Source: Flavobacterium sp. TR2 (GTDB taxonomy: Bacteria > Bacteroidota > Bacteroidia > Flavobacteriales > Flavobacteriaceae). From it: 64,000 nucleotides of DNA. The stretch lies in contig NZ_CP104307.1 in assembly GCF_025252405.1 (NCBI RefSeq), positions 3,162,001-3,226,000 on the forward strand, read 5' to 3'. Positions 9,530 to 17,478 of this stretch are shown here, in pieces (position 1 is the stretch's first letter; each line of letters begins with the position of its first letter). The notes beneath the pieces are model-generated. The model saw only the letters and a program-made list of their open reading frames with translations. It was not told the origin of the DNA and did not search any database. A program made the translations under genes and the position numbers.

Positions 9530-9615
9530 TTTCAAGCAGATTAAAAGATCTATGCAGATTTAGCAGATTAATATTTGGAATAGCAGCATAATTCGCTAAA
9601 TCTGCGGGAGAAAAA
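9530..9615. repeat. AATCTGC-type intergenic repeat with inverted arms
   Basis: CAAGCAGATTAAAAGATC and GCAGATTTAGCAGATTAA are followed by the complementary CGCTAAATCTGCGGG, so the stretch forms an imperfect hairpin. It is the same family as 1674-1735, and lies between the divergent acetyltransferase and MDR genes. Confidence 0.5.
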
Positions 9616-9726
9616 AATAGAGTTTTTGAAAAAAATGTACAAATATACGCTCAATATATACCAATCAAGAGATTTGGACTCGCCTTATATTTGTAGTATA
9701 GTTTTAATTTAAATATTAAAAAGAAA

Positions 9727-10740
9727 ATGAAAGCAATAGGATTTAAAACATCATTACCCATAGAAAACCCGGAAAGTTTTATCGAATTTGAAACTGTAAA
9801 GCCAATTCCTGGACCACACGATTTATTAGTTAAAATTGACGCGATTTCAGTAAATCCGGTCGATTTTAAGATTCGCCAGAATAGTGAGAAAGATACCGTT
9901 TTAGAAACGCCAAAAATTATAGGCTGGGATGCTGTCGGAATTGTTCAGGCTGTCGGGCAGGATGTAACTTTGTTTGAAGTGGGAGACCCCGTGTATTACG
10001 CAGGAGACATTACCAAACAGGGAAGCAATGCCGAATATCAGATTATTGATGAAAGAATAGTCGGCAGAAAACCAAAATCGCTAAGCATTGAAGAATCAGC
10101 CGTTATACCGCTAACCGCTTTAACCGCTTGGGAAATTTTATTTGACAGAATTAGAATAAGTGCCGATAAAGACAAAGGAAAATCTATTTTAATTATTGGC
10201 GGTGCAGGAGGAGTAGGTTCTATTGCCATCCAATTGGCCAAGAAAATCGCTGGCCTAACCGTTATTGCAACAGCGTCGCGTTATGAAACCATCGAATGGT
10301 GCAAGAAACAGGGAGCAGATTTTGTGGTAGATCATAAAGATTTGATTTCTTCTGTCAGAGAAGCTGGTTTTGAGTACGTTGACTTTATTTTAGATTTCGT
10401 AGACACCAATGCTTATTGGGACACTATGGTTGAATTGATTAAACCGCAAGGGCATATTGCCTCAATTACTGGAGGAAGCGATCCTGTTGCATTAACGAAA
10501 CTTAAAAGCAAAAGCGTTTCTTTTTCGTGGGAATTAATGTACACCCGATCTATGTATCAGACGGAGGATATGGTTGAACAGCATAATATTTTAAATATAG
10601 TAGCAGATCTGTTGGACGACGGTATTCTGAAAACAACTTTAAACACAACTTTAAACGGACTCTCGGCAGAAAATGTAAAAAAAGCGCATGAACTTTTAGA
10701 ATCAGGAAAGACAATTGGAAAGATTGCGATTAAGTTTTAA
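9727..10740 (+). CDS. Zinc-binding-alcohol-dehydrogenase family protein (quinone-oxidoreductase-like MDR)
   Basis: This is a 337-aa medium-chain dehydrogenase/reductase. An N-terminal GroES-like domain (about 1-125; PGPHDLLVKIDAISVNPVDFKIR, PKIIGWDAVGIVQAVG) is followed by a Rossmann domain with the nucleotide motif GGAGGVGSIAIQLAK (about residues 157-171). The alcohol-dehydrogenase zinc-ligand Cys residues are missing; a single Cys is visible in the protein. It is therefore probably a zinc-independent NADPH:quinone/enone reductase, despite the usual family name. A TATATTTG -7 box lies 34 bp upstream (9686-9693), without a good -33 element. Confidence 0.88.
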   Translation: MKAIGFKTSLPIENPESFIEFETVKPIPGPHDLLVKIDAISVNPVDFKIRQNSEKDTVLETPKIIGWDAVGIVQAVGQDVTLFEVGDPVYYAGDITKQGSNAEYQIIDERIVGRKPKSLSIEESAVIPLTALTAWEILFDRIRISADKDKGKSILIIGGAGGVGSIAIQLAKKIAGLTVIATASRYETIEWCKKQGADFVVDHKDLISSVREAGFEYVDFILDFVDTNAYWDTMVELIKPQGHIASITGGSDPVALTKLKSKSVSFSWELMYTRSMYQTEDMVEQHNILNIVADLLDDGILKTTLNTTLNGLSAENVKKAHELLESGKTIGKIAIKF

Positions 10741-10882
10741 AGCTTAAAAACATTGTAGGATGGTTTAATACGGTTATTTGGAACTGTTTTAAATAGCGTT
10801 GTTTTTAAATAAGAAATTTTTGTATTTTAGTCGGCTTTAAACCCAATTGGATATAAATTTTTAACCTAAAACAAAATTATCT

Positions 10883-11269
10883 ATGATTTCAAAAAACACA
10901 GACCTTGGACTATTACTATTGCGTATCAGCACTGGCGGACTAATGCTTTTTCACGGTGTTTCAAAACTGATTCACGGAATTTCATTTCTTGTAGAAAATA
11001 TGGGCGCATTTGGATATGCAGTTTATATTGGCGAAGTTTTAGCTCCAATTGCTATTTTACTGGGATTCAGAACTAGAATTGCAGCAGTTCTTTTAGCAAT
11101 AACTTGTGTGGTGGCAGTTGCAACAGTTCATTCTCAGGAGATTTTCTCTATCAGCGAGCATGGGGGTTACGCTTTAGAATTGTTAATGCTTTACTTTTTT
11201 GGCGCTCTTGCGTTGTTCTTTACAGGAGCTGGCAAATTTGCCGTTTCCAAAAACAATAAGTGGGACTAA
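10883..11269 (+). CDS. DoxX-family membrane protein
   Basis: This 128-aa protein has four hydrophobic helices. It shows the DoxX signature LLLRISTGGLMLFHGVSKLIHG at the N-terminus and YIGEVLAPIAILLGFRTRIAAVLLAITCVVAV in the middle, with the Glu in helix two and the GFRTR loop shared with the homologue at 8484. The role is unknown, but such proteins often accompany redox enzymes. It follows the MDR gene by 142 bp, too far for certain co-transcription, and has its own UUCG-loop terminator. Confidence 0.85.
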   Translation: MISKNTDLGLLLLRISTGGLMLFHGVSKLIHGISFLVENMGAFGYAVYIGEVLAPIAILLGFRTRIAAVLLAITCVVAVATVHSQEIFSISEHGGYALELLMLYFFGALALFFTGAGKFAVSKNNKWD

Positions 11270-11295
11270 CCTGCGAAGCAATCATATAATCATAA

Positions 11296-11328
11296 AGGCT
11301 CTAAATTTCGATTTAGAGCTTTTTTTTT
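11296..11328 (+). terminator. Intrinsic terminator with TTCG tetraloop
   Basis: GCTCTAAAT (11298-11306), loop TTCG, ATTTAGAGC (11311-11319), then nine T. A stable UUCG-closed hairpin plus U-tract just after the DoxX gene makes this a convincing terminator. Confidence 0.88.
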
Positions 11329-11329
11329 A

Positions 11330-12452
11330 ATGAATAATTGCATCCAATTTTCCAATATAGCCCACGGTTTCAACCGTGGAAACATTATACATCTCTCGGG
11401 CAATTCATGGTTTTAGTATGTCCTAAAAATTAATGAAAAAGGTTTTGTTTGCAGAAGAGATGGTAGAAATATCTTTTTTAATGTATTGCTTTATGTGTTA
11501 ATATTTAATTTATTGATTATTAATTTTCTATATGAAAATAAATGTAGTAAAATACGAACCTAAATTACAATTTTAAGACTGCTTATGCTCTAGAAATCCA
11601 GTGCCTTTGAGAAGAACCAAATCGGTTAAAATAGATAAAAGCAGGAGAGAAGAGGCAAAAGGCTTCTTTAAATTATTTTTTTACAGAAAAACAGTAAAAT
11701 TTTCAGTTAAAATCTATCAGTTCAAATTCAATCTGAGAGAGATTTTTTTAGTCTTTCATAGAAAATTTAAATGAAACTTTTTCGCATAAAATCGTTGTTT
11801 TTTTCGATGAATTTTAATCATAGAGTTTTTCTATAGTAAAGTTTTAACTATTTGAATGTTAGTTTTTAAAATGTATTAATTAAATAATAGGTTTAATAAT
11901 GAAACCTAGAAGGCATTTTTATCTTGAGAAGATGTTTTATTCCTTAATGTCTGTTTTTTAAGAGAAAAAAATGGCTTAAAAAATGGTTTCAAAAGACAAA
12001 ATCAGCTCACTCGCAAATCTGATTTTTTTACGAAAAACAGAATTTATTTTTTGAACGAAAAAACAAGAGGGATTTTTTCAAATGTCGGCAACGCAAAATG
12101 GATTAGAATTTAAAAAAGAAGATTTGAAGCAAGAAAGTTTTTGGAATCTTAGATTTTTTCGGTACAATTTTGCTTGTGGCGTTTATAGGTGGTTTTTTAA
12201 GCTTTAATATTTAATTTGAATCTTTGGGGTTGTTTTTATCTTTTTTGTTTGTTAAAAAGAATAAAAATACCCTTGTCGAACAGGTTTGATTGCTGTTGTC
12301 AAATCTTTATGGCAGAATTGAAAGATGAAGAAATGCTCTGATGCTTTTTTTTCTGTTTTAAAAACGAAGCGGCAGCATCGTGTTAATAGAGATATAATTT
12401 AAAACATTGCTTATTTCATATCAGATTCGTACATTGTTGAAAAATACAGATC
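11330..12452. other. Gene-poor AT-rich interval of about 1.1 kb
   Basis: No reading frame above 60 codons with plausible coding character is present in this gap. It begins with a dispersed hairpin repeat, CCACGG-TTTCAA-CCGTGG at 11362-11379, the same family as the units near 40405 and 40493. It continues with long T-rich runs (repeated TTTTTTA and GATTTTTTT motifs) and a 41-codon frame at 12082-12207 described separately. A weak promoter-like pair (ATTG, N20, TACATTGT, ending near 12438) precedes the FabZ-like gene. The remainder shows no recognisable RNA gene. Confidence 0.5.
12082..12207 (+). pseudogene. Possible frameshifted remnant of a small membrane protein
   Basis: A 41-codon frame begins MSATQNGLEFKKEDLKQ and runs to TAA at 12205-12207. 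From about 12146 the +1 frame reads ILDFFGTILLVAFIGGFLSF, a convincing transmembrane segment, while the original frame loses protein-like character. One base gained or lost between 12127 and 12146 would join a polar N-terminus to this helix. This is a weak inference from composition only; the stretch may equally be non-coding. Confidence 0.2.
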
Positions 12453-12866
12453 ATGACTAAAAAAATAGAAGACTTAATTCCGCATCGTGCTCCATTTCTT
12501 TTTGTTGATGAAATTATATCTTATACAACAGACACAATCGTTGGTTTAAAGACGTTTACAGAAAAAGATTCTTGGCTTCAAGGCAGTTTTCCGGATTTTA
12601 ATTTTGTTCCCGGAACTATTTTAATCGAAGCTATGGCGCAATGTGGGGGCGCAGGAATCAAGCTTTTAGGAATAGCAGACGGTGTTTTTGGCTTGGTAAG
12701 TCTCGATAATGTTGAGTTTTTTGCAGGTGTTGAGTTTAATAAACTGGTTAAATTTGTGGTAAAAAACATCCGAACTAGTGAAAAAATCATAAAACAGTCA
12801 GGCGAAGCTTTTGATGAAGATAGATTGATTATGAAAGGGGAATGGATGTGTGTGAAGCTTCAGTGA
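12453..12866 (+). CDS. FabZ-like hotdog-fold protein lacking the catalytic His
   Basis: This 137-aa protein has the architecture of 3-hydroxyacyl-ACP dehydratases: the N-terminal LIPHRAPFLFVDEI motif (residues 8-21) and the long hotdog helix VPGTILIEAMAQCGG. In FabZ the active site pairs a His in GHFPxxP with a Glu in EAMAQ. Here the segment reads GSFPDF, so position 45 is Ser in place of His, while E59 is kept. Classical dehydration is therefore doubtful. It may bind acyl chains, perform another hotdog reaction, or be a divergent dehydratase of an aryl-polyene or lipid pathway. No fatty-acid or polyketide genes are adjacent. Confidence 0.8.
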   Translation: MTKKIEDLIPHRAPFLFVDEIISYTTDTIVGLKTFTEKDSWLQGSFPDFNFVPGTILIEAMAQCGGAGIKLLGIADGVFGLVSLDNVEFFAGVEFNKLVKFVVKNIRTSEKIIKQSGEAFDEDRLIMKGEWMCVKLQ

Positions 12867-12943
12867 GATCGAATAATTTTAAAAAAAAATGCCAAACTTT
12901 TGACTGCAGATTATTGGTGACAGCTTTTTATACATTTTCAAAA

Positions 12944-14011
12944 TTAAAAAGCTTCACCAATTCTAAAATAAACTCCCCAATCTCCTTTTCCGACTGCACC
13001 ATCCAGACCAACATTAAATTTTGATTTCTTGAAAGGGTTGTATCGGTAGCCCACACCGCCTCCAGGGTAGATTTTCCAGTCAAAGCTCGGAGTGTCAGAA
13101 CCATAAATTGTGGCGATACCAAAAAAGCCAACCAATCCCATCTTTTTGGCAAAATTGTAACGGTATTCTCCTTGAATGTCCATTAATCCAGAGCCGCGAT
13201 ATTTACCTTGAGAGTACCCTCGAATATCTGTTCCGCCAATCGTGCTCTGCTGTTCGAACGCTACATTTCCAAGAGCAAATTTGCCATAAAGACGTGCTGC
13301 AATGACATCTTTGCTGTCACGGTTTGGAATATATTTGTTGGCTTGAAAAGAGATTCGATTGGAAGCCAATTCGTTATCTAAAAATTTTGGATAACTCGAC
13401 CAATCCAACTTGATTTTGTAGCCTTTGGTCGGATAATAGACTGCGTCTCTCGTGTCGTACAATAAATTAACGACAACAGCATTGCTATGTGAAACAGAAG
13501 AAGGAGAAATGTCGTCTTCATAAACCGTATTGTAATGCGCATAGGTGTATGAAAGTCCGCCGTAGAACTTTCCGATAATTTTGCGCTGGGCTCCAAGGCT
13601 TAAAACCGTTGTTTTGGTTCCGTAATCGTAAAAATCGGGCTGGTCAATATCATCAACGTAAAACTGCGAATTCTGGTTCCCGGTAAAAAAGAAAAGTTTC
13701 AAACGCCATTTGTCTTCGTTTAGGTACCATTTGTTAAAAAGCGCCAAAACATACGATTTGTTGCTTGTGTAAATTGCTGTCATGCCAGACAATGATTTGG
13801 GCGAAATAGTATCGGCTGGATTCAATTTGTACATGGTCATCGGAATGGCGCCAAACATAAATTCTAGATTTCGGTTATAGCTCAAATAAGGCATTACCCT
13901 AAATTCGACTCTTTTTTCTTTTGCTTTTTTGGCAACGGAGTCCGTAATTTTTTGCCCAAAAGAAGAGTATGTAAAGGCTATAAGAAAGAATAAAAGTAGA
14001 AAATGCCTCAT
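12944..14011 (-). CDS. Omp85/BamA-TamA-like outer-membrane barrel protein
   Basis: This 355-aa protein has a signal peptide (MRHFLLLFFLIAFTYSSFGQ) followed by an all-beta sequence rich in aromatic and Gly residues. The segment GGTDIRGYSQGKYRG (about residues 255-270) corresponds to the conserved RGF/Y loop of Omp85 barrels, and the end RIGEAF is barrel-like. POTRA domains are missing: only about 20 residues precede the barrel, so it is a barrel-only member rather than BamA itself. Such proteins are common in Flavobacteriia and unassigned; lipid or protein insertion roles are possible. It is convergent with the FabZ-like gene. Confidence 0.82.
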   Translation of the reverse strand: MRHFLLLFFLIAFTYSSFGQKITDSVAKKAKEKRVEFRVMPYLSYNRNLEFMFGAIPMTMYKLNPADTISPKSLSGMTAIYTSNKSYVLALFNKWYLNEDKWRLKLFFFTGNQNSQFYVDDIDQPDFYDYGTKTTVLSLGAQRKIIGKFYGGLSYTYAHYNTVYEDDISPSSVSHSNAVVVNLLYDTRDAVYYPTKGYKIKLDWSSYPKFLDNELASNRISFQANKYIPNRDSKDVIAARLYGKFALGNVAFEQQSTIGGTDIRGYSQGKYRGSGLMDIQGEYRYNFAKKMGLVGFFGIATIYGSDTPSFDWKIYPGGGVGYRYNPFKKSKFNVGLDGAVGKGDWGVYFRIGEAF

Positions 14012-14125
14012 AGTATAAATTTGTTAATGAAACTTAATATTGGCGTAGCATAACTTAAATGTCGTTTTCTGGTATCTGTAAATTTAAATAAAAAATATAA
14101 GCAATTGAATTAAAATGAATTAAGG

Positions 14126-15322
14126 CTATGGTGTTTGGTTAAAAACGGAAAGCAGTTTTTCTAAAGCGTTTTTAGAATGCAGCTGTTCGCCATTTTTAAG
14201 TGTTTGTTCTAAGGCTATTGCGGCTCTATCTGTCATTCGCTTTTCAAAGTAGGAGATGGCTGTTTTCATGTCAGAAAATTGATTATTAGTTAAGCAATCG
14301 GCCAAATCAAAAGCATCGAGCAAAGCCAAATTAGCGCCTTTTCCGGCAAAAGGAGGCATTCTATGCGCTGCATCGCCGATCATAGTGAGATTTTCGAGCG
14401 TTTCCCAAGTTTGCTTAGGCTGAAAATAGTATTGCGGACGCGGAATAAAATACAAATCCTTGCTCTTAAAAAGCTCATCCCATTCCGAACTCCAATCCTG
14501 ATACACTTCTTTAAACCATTCAAAAATCTTCTGATTGTTTTTAAAATCGAGATCGTTTGCTGCAATCCGGTTCTCGGGTATTTTGCTGCTGAGCAAGAAC
14601 ATCAGAGAACCGTCGCCTTTTGTTCCATACATGATGGTTTGTTCCTTTCCGATGGCAAGAACTTTTCCGCCTTTTGAAAATTCAAAAAGGTTGGGAGCAT
14701 TTTCTTTGGCATTGTAAATCGTCCCTTCAATCATGGCAATTCCGGAGTAAATTGGTTTTTCTGCGCTTATAAAAGGGCGAACTTTAGAATTTGCGCCATC
14801 TGCAGCAATTACCAAATCTGCGTAAACGGCTGTTTTGTTTTTAAACCCCACTCGCCAGCCTTTGTTTTCTTTTTCCATAGAAGTAAACTGGCTATTCCAT
14901 ACAATCGATTCGGGAGAAAGAGAATCCAGTAAAATATTTCTTAGTGCCGAACGGTCTATTTCGGGACGCGGTTTTGAAATATCTTGCAGAGAATCTTGAT
15001 TGTCCTCCAAAACTTTTTTAGATATCGTTCTTGAAACATTATGTTCGTCAAATTTCAATTCAAATTTCGGATTAACAATTCGGGCTTTGCTGGCATTTGG
15101 CCTAATGTTTTTATAAAATTCGGCTAATAGGTCAGCTTGTTTCATGGCTATTAAACCCGAATCTTCATGTAGGTCTAGCGGAGATCCTTGTACGCGTACG
15201 TTTGGGTCGAGGTCTCTCTCGTAGACTTTTGCGTCAATACGCTGAAGCTGTAAAAGGCGTGCTAACATTAAACCGCCCATTCCGCCGCCAATTATGGCAA
15301 CTTGTTTGTTTTTTAGTAACAT
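14126..15322 (-). CDS. TetX-type FAD-dependent monooxygenase
   Basis: This 398-aa class A flavoprotein hydroxylase has an N-terminal FAD motif VAIIGGGMGGLMLARLL (residues 8-24), YERD acidic end, PLDLHEDSG, PRPEIDRSALRNILLDSL (about 118-135), and the second FAD motif TMIGDAAHRMPPFAGKGAN (313-331). The order, length and wording closely follow TetX tetracycline monooxygenases, e.g. TLDLHKGSG and TMIGDAAHLMPPFAGQG as I recall them. Positions matching TetX Q192, R213 and H234, which contact the drug, appear to be E199, K220 and M241 in my recalled alignment. Tetracycline may therefore not be the substrate. It lies 31 bp after an AraC regulator on the same strand, likely co-transcribed. Confidence 0.82.
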   Translation of the reverse strand: MLLKNKQVAIIGGGMGGLMLARLLQLQRIDAKVYERDLDPNVRVQGSPLDLHEDSGLIAMKQADLLAEFYKNIRPNASKARIVNPKFELKFDEHNVSRTISKKVLEDNQDSLQDISKPRPEIDRSALRNILLDSLSPESIVWNSQFTSMEKENKGWRVGFKNKTAVYADLVIAADGANSKVRPFISAEKPIYSGIAMIEGTIYNAKENAPNLFEFSKGGKVLAIGKEQTIMYGTKGDGSLMFLLSSKIPENRIAANDLDFKNNQKIFEWFKEVYQDWSSEWDELFKSKDLYFIPRPQYYFQPKQTWETLENLTMIGDAAHRMPPFAGKGANLALLDAFDLADCLTNNQFSDMKTAISYFEKRMTDRAAIALEQTLKNGEQLHSKNALEKLLSVFNQTP

Positions 15323-15353
15323 AGTTTTGTGTTTAAAAATCTATGTTGCAAAA

Positions 15354-16112
15354 TTATTTGGAGGAGAGGGCTGATAATAGTATAAATCGGTCGTTTTTGT
15401 TTTGAAATAACTCTTTCGGAAGCGAGCCAGAAATCTTTTTGATTTCTTTGATAAAGTGTGTCTGATCTGAAAAATTCTCTTCTGGGAATAAATTTCCTTT
15501 TGCAATATGCTCGAGAGATGCACGAAAACGAAGAATCGAGCAGAATGCTTTTAGTGAAATTCCAAAATGCTGAGTAAAATATCGATTGATCTGACGGCTG
15601 CTCCAATTGGATTTTTCTGAAAACTCTTTTACTGTCATATTTCCTTTAGTTGCGTAAAGAAGCCTGAATAGTTTTTGTTTTCTATTATCAATTTCTTTTA
15701 CGAGTAAAGAATTGATCTTCGAAGAAGCTTTTGCGCTAAACAATTCAAAATCTTCCAGATCATTTTCGTTAAAATCCCAAAAATTATCGTTAAGCAGTTT
15801 TCCTGAATTTACGAGGTCTGCAACGCTTTCGCGAAAAATATATTCTACTACAGGAAGTTTAAAGCTGATTGTTAAGGTTAGGCTGTTGGCAGGAATCTTT
15901 CCTTTTTCGTATTGCTGTGTGCTTAAGCCTAGAAGTCTTATTTGAAAAGGGGTTTTTGCGGTTTTTATGAGAGACAAGTCAATTCGCCCATCAGGAAGAC
16001 CGATTGTTTCTAAAGTTTGGTCTGATTTATTCTCCATACGCCAAAAACTATCCACAAAATCGGAGAGATTTTGACTCGGTTCAATAGATTGGTATGTTAA
16101 ATCGTTGATCAT
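15354..16112 (-). CDS. AraC-family transcriptional regulator
   Basis: This 252-aa protein has a sensory N-terminal domain beginning YQSIEPSQNLSDFVDSFWRMEN, typical of AraC proteins with a DUF6597-type cupin-like domain. It has a C-terminal pair of helix-turn-helix motifs (about 160-240; MTVKEFSEKSNWSSRQINRYFTQHFGISLKAFCSILRFRASLEHI). The second HTH is followed by FSDQTHFIKEIKKISGSLPKEL, which matches the GFxDqSHFxrxFKrxxGxsPxxy signature. It is immediately upstream of the TetX-like monooxygenase and probably controls it in response to an aromatic or xenobiotic ligand. Confidence 0.9.
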   Translation of the reverse strand: MINDLTYQSIEPSQNLSDFVDSFWRMENKSDQTLETIGLPDGRIDLSLIKTAKTPFQIRLLGLSTQQYEKGKIPANSLTLTISFKLPVVEYIFRESVADLVNSGKLLNDNFWDFNENDLEDFELFSAKASSKINSLLVKEIDNRKQKLFRLLYATKGNMTVKEFSEKSNWSSRQINRYFTQHFGISLKAFCSILRFRASLEHIAKGNLFPEENFSDQTHFIKEIKKISGSLPKELFQNKNDRFILLSALSSK

Positions 16113-16218
16113 TCCATCAAATTTAAGGCGAAATTATGCAATTCGCTATTCATTGCTGCGAAGAAAAAGTGAGTCTAAAAAGCTTGTAAAGGCGTTTTTG
16201 ATTTCGGAAAAAAGGCAA

Positions 16219-16300
16219 TGAAAAACTTAACATTGGATAAGTTGTTGATTTTTAAATAAGTACAATTGGTTTTTTACGCGCCTGAAAAACTTAACATTGG
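16219..16300. repeat. 18-bp direct repeat upstream of the Lys-rich gene
   Basis: TGAAAAACTTAACATTGG occurs at 16219-16236 and again, identical, at 16283-16300, with start-to-start spacing of 64 bp. The second copy ends in the -33 element of the promoter below. Two identical sites at about six helical turns suggest looped or cooperative protein binding, or a duplicated promoter element. Confidence 0.6.
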
Positions 16301-16326
16301 CGAATAGGTTTTTCAATTTATCTTTG
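16297..16326 (+). promoter_or_regulatory. Promoter of the Lys/Ala-rich protein gene
   Basis: TTG at 16297-16299 and TATCTTTG at 16319-16326 are separated by 19 bp, fitting the Bacteroidota consensus. The leader would be about 90 nt and extremely AT-rich. The -33 element is part of the second copy of the 18-bp direct repeat. Confidence 0.6.
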
Positions 16327-16422
16327 TTTATTATTTTTTGATGTTAATTTAATGATTTAATAACATTAAAAATTAGTTTAATCCAAAATAAATTTAATCA
16401 ATTTCTTAAAATTAACAGAATA

Positions 16423-16929
16423 ATGACAAAAGAAGTGCTTACTAATGAAATCGATCAGGAAGTAGAAGCTGCTCCAGTTATCTCCAATGAAGAAAACGAA
16501 CAGGGGACTCCAGTTCCAGAAACAGAATCGGCTGTTGAAATTTCAGAATCAAAACCAAAACTTAAAAGAGCTCCTAGAAAAGCAACAACTGAGGAAGCAG
16601 TGGAAAATAAAGAAGCTGAAGCAGAAACAGAGGCTGTATCTGAAGCTGAAGAGGCAACAGCAGAAGAAAACGAAGAACAGCCGAAATCTAAAAAAAATAA
16701 AAAGATGAAAGACAAAGAGAAAAAAGAAAAACTGAAAAAGAAAAAAGCTGCTGCTAAGAAAAAAGAAAAAGCAAAAGATAAAAAGAAGGAAAAAGCGAAA
16801 AAAGCAAAACTAAAAGCTAAGGCTAAAAAGAAAGCAAAAGCAAAAAAGGCAAAAGACAAAGCAAAAGCCAAAAAGATCGCTAAAAATAAAGCAAAAAGAT
16901 CTAAAGCAAAGAAGAACAAGAAAAAATAA
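16423..16929 (+). CDS. Charge-segregated Lys/Ala-rich protein (histone H1-like tail)
   Basis: This 168-aa low-complexity protein has two halves. Residues 1-90 are acidic, rich in Glu with Ala, Thr and Val, and include one basic patch (KPKLKRAPRK). Residues 91-168 are almost only Lys and Ala with a few Asp/Glu/Arg, in KAK and KKEKAK repeats. The C-terminal half resembles the lysine-rich tails of histone H1 and of bacterial Hc1/AlgP-like DNA-binding proteins, so nucleoid or RNA/ribosome binding is plausible. No folded domain, signal peptide or membrane segment is seen. It has its own promoter and is followed by a repeat block. The antisense Phe-rich frame is a shadow. Function is unknown. Confidence 0.8.
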   Translation: MTKEVLTNEIDQEVEAAPVISNEENEQGTPVPETESAVEISESKPKLKRAPRKATTEEAVENKEAEAETEAVSEAEEATAEENEEQPKSKKNKKMKDKEKKEKLKKKKAAAKKKEKAKDKKKEKAKKAKLKAKAKKKAKAKKAKDKAKAKKIAKNKAKRSKAKKNKKK

Positions 16930-16934
16930 TTCTT

Positions 16935-17430
16935 AGTTCGAATTGTCAAGCTGAGTGGAGTCGAAGCTCTTCCTCACCAATAAAATTTAAAGCCACAGAT
17001 TATAAGATTAGCACAGATTTTCAAGAATCCTTTTAATCGTATAATTTGTGGCTATTTTTATGTGGCATAAGTTTGGGCTTCGACTTCGCTCAGCCTGACA
17101 AGTTTTTTAAGCTCCGTACAAATAAAATTTAAAGCCACAGATTGTAAGATTAGCACAGATTTTTTAAATCCTTATTAATCCTATAATTTCTGGCTATAAA
17201 AAGTTTGTCAGGCTGAGCGAAGTCGAAGCTCTTCTGCGCAATAAAATTTAAAGCCACAGATTATAAGATTAACACAGATTTTCAAAAATCCTTTTAATCG
17301 TATAATTTGTGGCTATTTTTATGTGGCATAAATTTAGGCTTCGACTTCGCTCAGCCTGACAAGTTTTTTAAGCTCCGCACGAATAAAATTTAAAGCTGCA
17401 GATTATAAGATTAACACAGATTTTCAAGAA
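16935..17430. repeat. Block of four related units with flipping GTCAGGCTGAG arms
   Basis: Four copies of a segment starting TAAAATTTAAAGCCACAGAT begin near 16980, 17125, 17241 and 17384, the last incomplete. They include CACAGATTATAAGATT, ATCCTTTTAATCGTATAATT and TGTGGCTATTTTT, where GCCACAGA and TTTGTGGC can pair. Between them lies GTCAGGCTGAGCGAAGTCGA in alternating orientation: a diverged copy near 16947, reverse near 17080, forward near 17206, reverse near 17339. The structure is REP-like and was probably built by duplication. It fills the 534-bp gap between two genes; no coding frame is supported. Confidence 0.8.
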
Positions 17431-17436
17431 TCATTT

Positions 17437-17478
17437 CACAATTCACAATTTACAATTTACAATTCACAACTTACAATT
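17437..17478. repeat. Heptanucleotide tandem repeat YACAATT, six units
   Basis: The units read CACAATT, CACAATT, TACAATT, TACAATT, CACAACT and TACAATT without gaps. The last units run into the 3' end of the next gene, so its C-terminal residues are encoded by the repeat. Unit number may vary between strains by slippage. Confidence 0.75.

Noticed and set aside
15313..15606. A 97-codon minus-strand frame between the AraC and TetX-like genes
   Set aside because: It overlaps the AraC HTH region in another frame and lacks protein-like composition.
16455..16949. A 164-codon Phe-rich frame on the minus strand
   Set aside because: It is the antisense of the Lys-rich gene: AAA/GAA codons read as TTT/TTC. 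The plus-strand frame has the promoter.
16935..17430. Possible CRISPR or complete insertion sequence
   Set aside because: Repeats are long and contiguous without unique spacers, and no terminal inverted repeats or catalytic transposase were seen.
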